22,976 bases of DNA from an uncultured Clostridium sp. (GTDB taxonomy: Bacteria > Bacillota > Clostridia > Peptostreptococcales > Peptostreptococcaceae). The notes under the pieces are model-generated. The model was not told the origin of the DNA. It ran no database searches and saw only the letters and a program-made list of their open reading frames with translations. Each line of letters begins with the position of its first letter. Position 1 is the stretch's first letter. The position numbers were made by a program, and so were the translations under genes. Positions 20,326-22,976 of this stretch are shown one piece after another. Where the stretch lies: contig USRS01000032.1 in the NCBI GenBank assembly GCA_900557165.1, positions 1 to 22,976 of the forward strand. The letters run 5' to 3'.

Positions 20326-22695
20326 TTATTTAATTTTTATATATTTAACAGTGCTGTATGGGCCATAAACTTTTTTATTTTTTATAGTTTTATAAGCTCT
20401 AACTTTATAATAATATATTTTATTTTTAGTTAATTTACTATCAGTATAAGAAGTTGTTTTACCACTAGTAATTGTTTTTATATTGGAATAAGTTCCATTC
20501 TTGCTTTTGGCTCTGTAAATTTGATAACCACTTGCTCCTGCTACTTTGCTATATTTAATATATGCTTTTTTACTTTTACTACTTAAGCTTAGAGTAGGTT
20601 TTGACAAAGACGGTTTAGCTAATACTACTGATGAATAGTCTCCATAAAGTTTTTTCCCATTTGTTTTATTAAAAGCTCTTATTTTATAATAATATGTTTG
20701 ATTTGTTGTTAAATTTTTATCTGTATAACTTAATGTACTTGCCAAGTTAATATTTTTTATTTTTGTGTATTTTCCATTTTTACTTGTTGATCTATAAATT
20801 TGATAACCATATGCTCCTGATGGTTTAGCCCAAGTAAGTTTTATACTATTGTATGATTTTTGTGTAGACTTTACTTTTTCTACTTTTTTAGGTGCTTTCT
20901 TTGGAACAGCTAAAGATAAATGAGGCACACCATATCCATAATATTCATCCCAACCAGACTGTCCTAAGTCTTTCGTATTTTCCCATAATAAATATTCCAC
21001 TTGATAAATACTTGCTTTTGAATTTTGCAATCTATACATGGCACAAACTGCTGAAATATGAGGTGCTGCCATAGATGTTCCATTAAGAGAAGTATATCCT
21101 CCACCTGGATAAGCACTATACACATCTTCTCCAGGAGCTGCTACATCTATAGTTGAACCATAATTGGAGAAATCACACAAATTACCATAACTGTTTATGG
21201 CAGATACTACTATGGGGTCATACATATCTGAAGGACATTCGTTATTAGTATTGTTAGAATTATTTCCTGCTGATATAACAACTGCTACATCATCTGAAAT
21301 AGCATTTCCTATAATTTCATGAATATAATCTACATGAGTATCAAGTTCAATACTAATATTAATTACTTCTACTCCATTTTTTACACAATATTCAACACCA
21401 TTAGCCAAGCTCATAGATGTACCTCTGCCATAGTCATCTAATACTCTAACTGGTAATATTTTTATATTTAAATTTGGAGTACAATCTACTATTGTACCTG
21501 ACACATGAGTACCATGGCCGTTTCCATCATTGGGATTTTTATCTGAATCTATAAAATCATACCCACCATTAACTATTCTATTTTTAAATATGGAATGTTT
21601 CTTATCTATTCCACTATCTACTACTCCAACAGTTATAGAGTTATTAAGATTTTGTTTTTTTAAATAAGACGCATATTTTTCTGCTTCTATATATTTTACT
21701 CCCCAAGAATTATAAGATGCTGATACATTTTTAGGAGATAATGTTGCTGTTTTCTCTGTACTTATATAATAATCAGGTTCAACATAAATAGCTATATTGT
21801 CTTTTTGAATTTCTTCACATGCTAATTTTGTATTTTCAATGGAATCAAATTGTAAAACAACAATATTATTTGGACCTTTTACAATTTCTTTTGCATTATA
21901 TTTACTTAAGTTGCTATTGTTATTTTTCAATTTTACAATCAAACGCATAGTTTGATAAGGACTTGTAAGTTCAATTTCTTTATTTTTTTTATCGTATTTA
22001 TAAGTATATCCCAAGCCCTTAGAAAGTACATCAATTGGAGCCATTACATTATCATTGTTTATTTCAACATCTTCTTCTATCTTTTTAACTTTCTTGTTTA
22101 CTTCAATTTTATCGCTACCTTCTTCTAGTGCAACGCTATTTCCAAAATAATTAATTTTAATATCTTCATCCTTTTGATGAATTTTACCTCCTGATAAGTC
22201 TACTATTTCCTCTACTGGAAGTATAACTGTATCATCTTTTACTGATACTTTGCTGGAAAGTTTAATTTTTTTATTACTATTGTCTACTGTTAAATAATCT
22301 TTGCCTACTTTTAATTTTATAGATTCAAAATAATTGTCATTCCAATTTTCCTTTATTAAATTTGATGATTTCTTGTAAAATTCCATATATTTTGATTTGT
22401 CATCTTTGCTTGTATTGCTTTCATCCTTTATATTTTCCATCATATTTGTTTGTCCTTTAACCGAATACGCACAGACTGGTTTGATGGTAAAATCTGTCGC
22501 ACCCGTTTCCTCCATCAATTCCCGCTTAGCAGTAGCTAAAATATCTTCGCCACTTTCCCTATGCCCGCCTGGCACTTCATAAGTATCTCTTTCTTTATGT
22601 TTACAAAATATCCATTTACCATTTGTTTTAGAAATGATAACTGCAAATTTTAGAAATTTATCATCTATACTATCATAAAATTTTACTTCTACCAT
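20326..22695 (-). CDS. Chimeric Nudix hydrolase - S8 subtilase - Fn3 protein
   Basis: 789 aa. Residues 1-~85 are the front of a Nudix hydrolase with a complete Nudix box: G44-X5-E50-X7-R58-E59-L60-M61-E62-E63-T64-G65-A66. The Nudix back half (about 60 residues) is missing. From about residue 85-94 the protein becomes a secreted-type subtilase without its signal peptide: repeat-like stalk domain with VSVKDDTVILPVEEI (about 125-245), an I9-like propeptide (250-312), and the S8 domain with D360 (VVDSGI), H394 (GNGHGTHVSG), N478 (SAGNN) and S541 (NGTSMAAP). Two fibronectin type III domains (about 605-695, 698-789) follow. The catalytic triad is intact, but nothing would export it. AGGAG with 7-nt spacer precedes the ATG, so the chimera should be translated. 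A deletion fusing two genes is the simplest origin. Confidence 0.85.
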   Translation of the reverse strand: MVEVKFYDSIDDKFLKFAVIISKTNGKWIFCKHKERDTYEVPGGHRESGEDILATAKRELMEETGATDFTIKPVCAYSVKGQTNMMENIKDESNTSKDDKSKYMEFYKKSSNLIKENWNDNYFESIKLKVGKDYLTVDNSNKKIKLSSKVSVKDDTVILPVEEIVDLSGGKIHQKDEDIKINYFGNSVALEEGSDKIEVNKKVKKIEEDVEINNDNVMAPIDVLSKGLGYTYKYDKKNKEIELTSPYQTMRLIVKLKNNNSNLSKYNAKEIVKGPNNIVVLQFDSIENTKLACEEIQKDNIAIYVEPDYYISTEKTATLSPKNVSASYNSWGVKYIEAEKYASYLKKQNLNNSITVGVVDSGIDKKHSIFKNRIVNGGYDFIDSDKNPNDGNGHGTHVSGTIVDCTPNLNIKILPVRVLDDYGRGTSMSLANGVEYCVKNGVEVINISIELDTHVDYIHEIIGNAISDDVAVVISAGNNSNNTNNECPSDMYDPIVVSAINSYGNLCDFSNYGSTIDVAAPGEDVYSAYPGGGYTSLNGTSMAAPHISAVCAMYRLQNSKASIYQVEYLLWENTKDLGQSGWDEYYGYGVPHLSLAVPKKAPKKVEKVKSTQKSYNSIKLTWAKPSGAYGYQIYRSTSKNGKYTKIKNINLASTLSYTDKNLTTNQTYYYKIRAFNKTNGKKLYGDYSSVVLAKPSLSKPTLSLSSKSKKAYIKYSKVAGASGYQIYRAKSKNGTYSNIKTITSGKTTSYTDSKLTKNKIYYYKVRAYKTIKNKKVYGPYSTVKYIKIK

Positions 22696-22867
22696 TTATA
22701 AACTCCTCTAACTTCAATTCTCCTACCGTAGCAATTTGCTATACTCTCCTTTCTTTTAAACCGAATCATCCAACACTAAATTGAGCTTAATTATGTTTCT
22801 TCCTTACATACAACCGTCTTTGATTTTTAATTACAATTATAAGCTTAAAGCACAATTATGTTTGCCT
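22696..22867. other. Upstream region of the chimera
   Basis: About 170 bases with no gene. They hold the ribosome binding site of the chimera, two further AGGAG sequences with no usable start, and a small TAGCAATTTGCTA dyad (22729-22741). A TATAAT is present, but a matching -35 is not clear. Confidence 0.4.
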
Positions 22868-22976
22868 CTACTTTAACCTGATGCCTTCTAACACATCATT
22901 CGTTTTAAATCTCTCTCCACTATACTTCAATTGCTCTAATATAAATGTAATCTCTGCTCTGTCAGTCAATTTAATT
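22868..22976 (-). CDS. C-terminal tail of a gene entering from the right (partial)
   Basis: Open from the window edge to TAG 22870-22868, giving 35 residues. The sequence is protein-like (TFILEQLKYSGERFKTNDVL, ending GIRLK) and cleanly in one frame. The family cannot be recognised from so little. It runs in the same direction as the chimera, 172 bp upstream of it. Confidence 0.6.
   Translation of the reverse strand, partial: IKLTDRAEITFILEQLKYSGERFKTNDVLEGIRLK

Noticed and set aside
20892..22582. + strand open frames opposite the Nudix-subtilase gene
   Set aside because: Short antisense frames with no ribosome binding site; the coding strand has recognisable catalytic motifs throughout.
1..22976. 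CRISPR array, tRNA, rRNA, transposase or prophage genes
   Set aside because: Looked for on both strands; no regularly spaced repeats, no tRNA-like TTCGA loops with a cloverleaf, and no transposase or phage motifs seen.

Overview
The window is very AT-rich, with strong GGAGG-type ribosome binding sites, GTG and TTG starts beside ATG, many intrinsic hairpin terminators and a small clostridial-type ferredoxin. This points to a low-GC anaerobic Firmicute of the class Clostridia (Clostridium or Peptostreptococcaceae-like). The species cannot be told from this sequence alone. No rRNA, tRNA, CRISPR array, insertion sequence or phage gene was found.

Layout. 1-1183 (-): most of a GPH-family sugar symporter that runs off the left edge, with a promoter buried in a row of perfect palindromes, one of them GntR-operator-like. 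1789-3061 (+): a secreted protein of unknown function followed by a frame-shifted tail, then a headless nucleotidyltransferase remnant. 3100-4419: an HxlR regulator and a GNAT acetyltransferase (-) divergent from a TIGR04076-family protein (+); closely similar terminator hairpins close both ends of this module. 4492-6636 (-): a TMEM175-type channel gene broken at an A7 run, a small orphan open frame, and a CPA-type cation/proton antiporter under a fluoride riboswitch. 6648-7356 (-): a HepT (HEPN) / MntA (nucleotidyltransferase) toxin-antitoxin pair. 7536-9340 (+): a cyclase-family pseudogene, a TIGR02206 (YwaF-like) membrane protein and a small membrane-anchored protein. 9445-9633 (-): ferredoxin.

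10016-13981 (-) is a three-gene operon: an HMA / SafE-like membrane / cupredoxin fusion protein, an OmpR-type response regulator and its sensor kinase. It is best read as copper or related soft-metal handling with its own sensory system. A 26-bp dyad (GTTCGTA-N12-TACGAAC) overlaps its promoter, and a perfect copy lies beyond its far end. 14213-17118 (+): a doubtful small ORF, a secreted SH3b3-NlpC/P60 cell-wall hydrolase, a flavin reductase relic and an LCP-family wall-polymer ligase. 17164-18024 (-): an AraC/GyrI-like regulator. 18115-20205 (-): an AEC transporter and a PepT-like M20 peptidase, probably one operon. 20326-22695 (-): a 789-aa chimera with a cut-short Nudix hydrolase fused to the body of a subtilase with two Fn3 domains and no signal peptide. 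22868-22976 (-): the C-terminal tail of a gene entering from the right.

The most striking features are the Nudix-subtilase chimera, the number of genes that look internally deleted or frame-shifted (at least six), and the density of cis-regulatory structure: a fluoride riboswitch, a palindrome cluster, paired operators and orphan + strand terminators. I do not see an unambiguous undescribed multi-gene system. The nearest candidates are the metal-handling operon with its paired operator sites and the Nudix-subtilase fusion.
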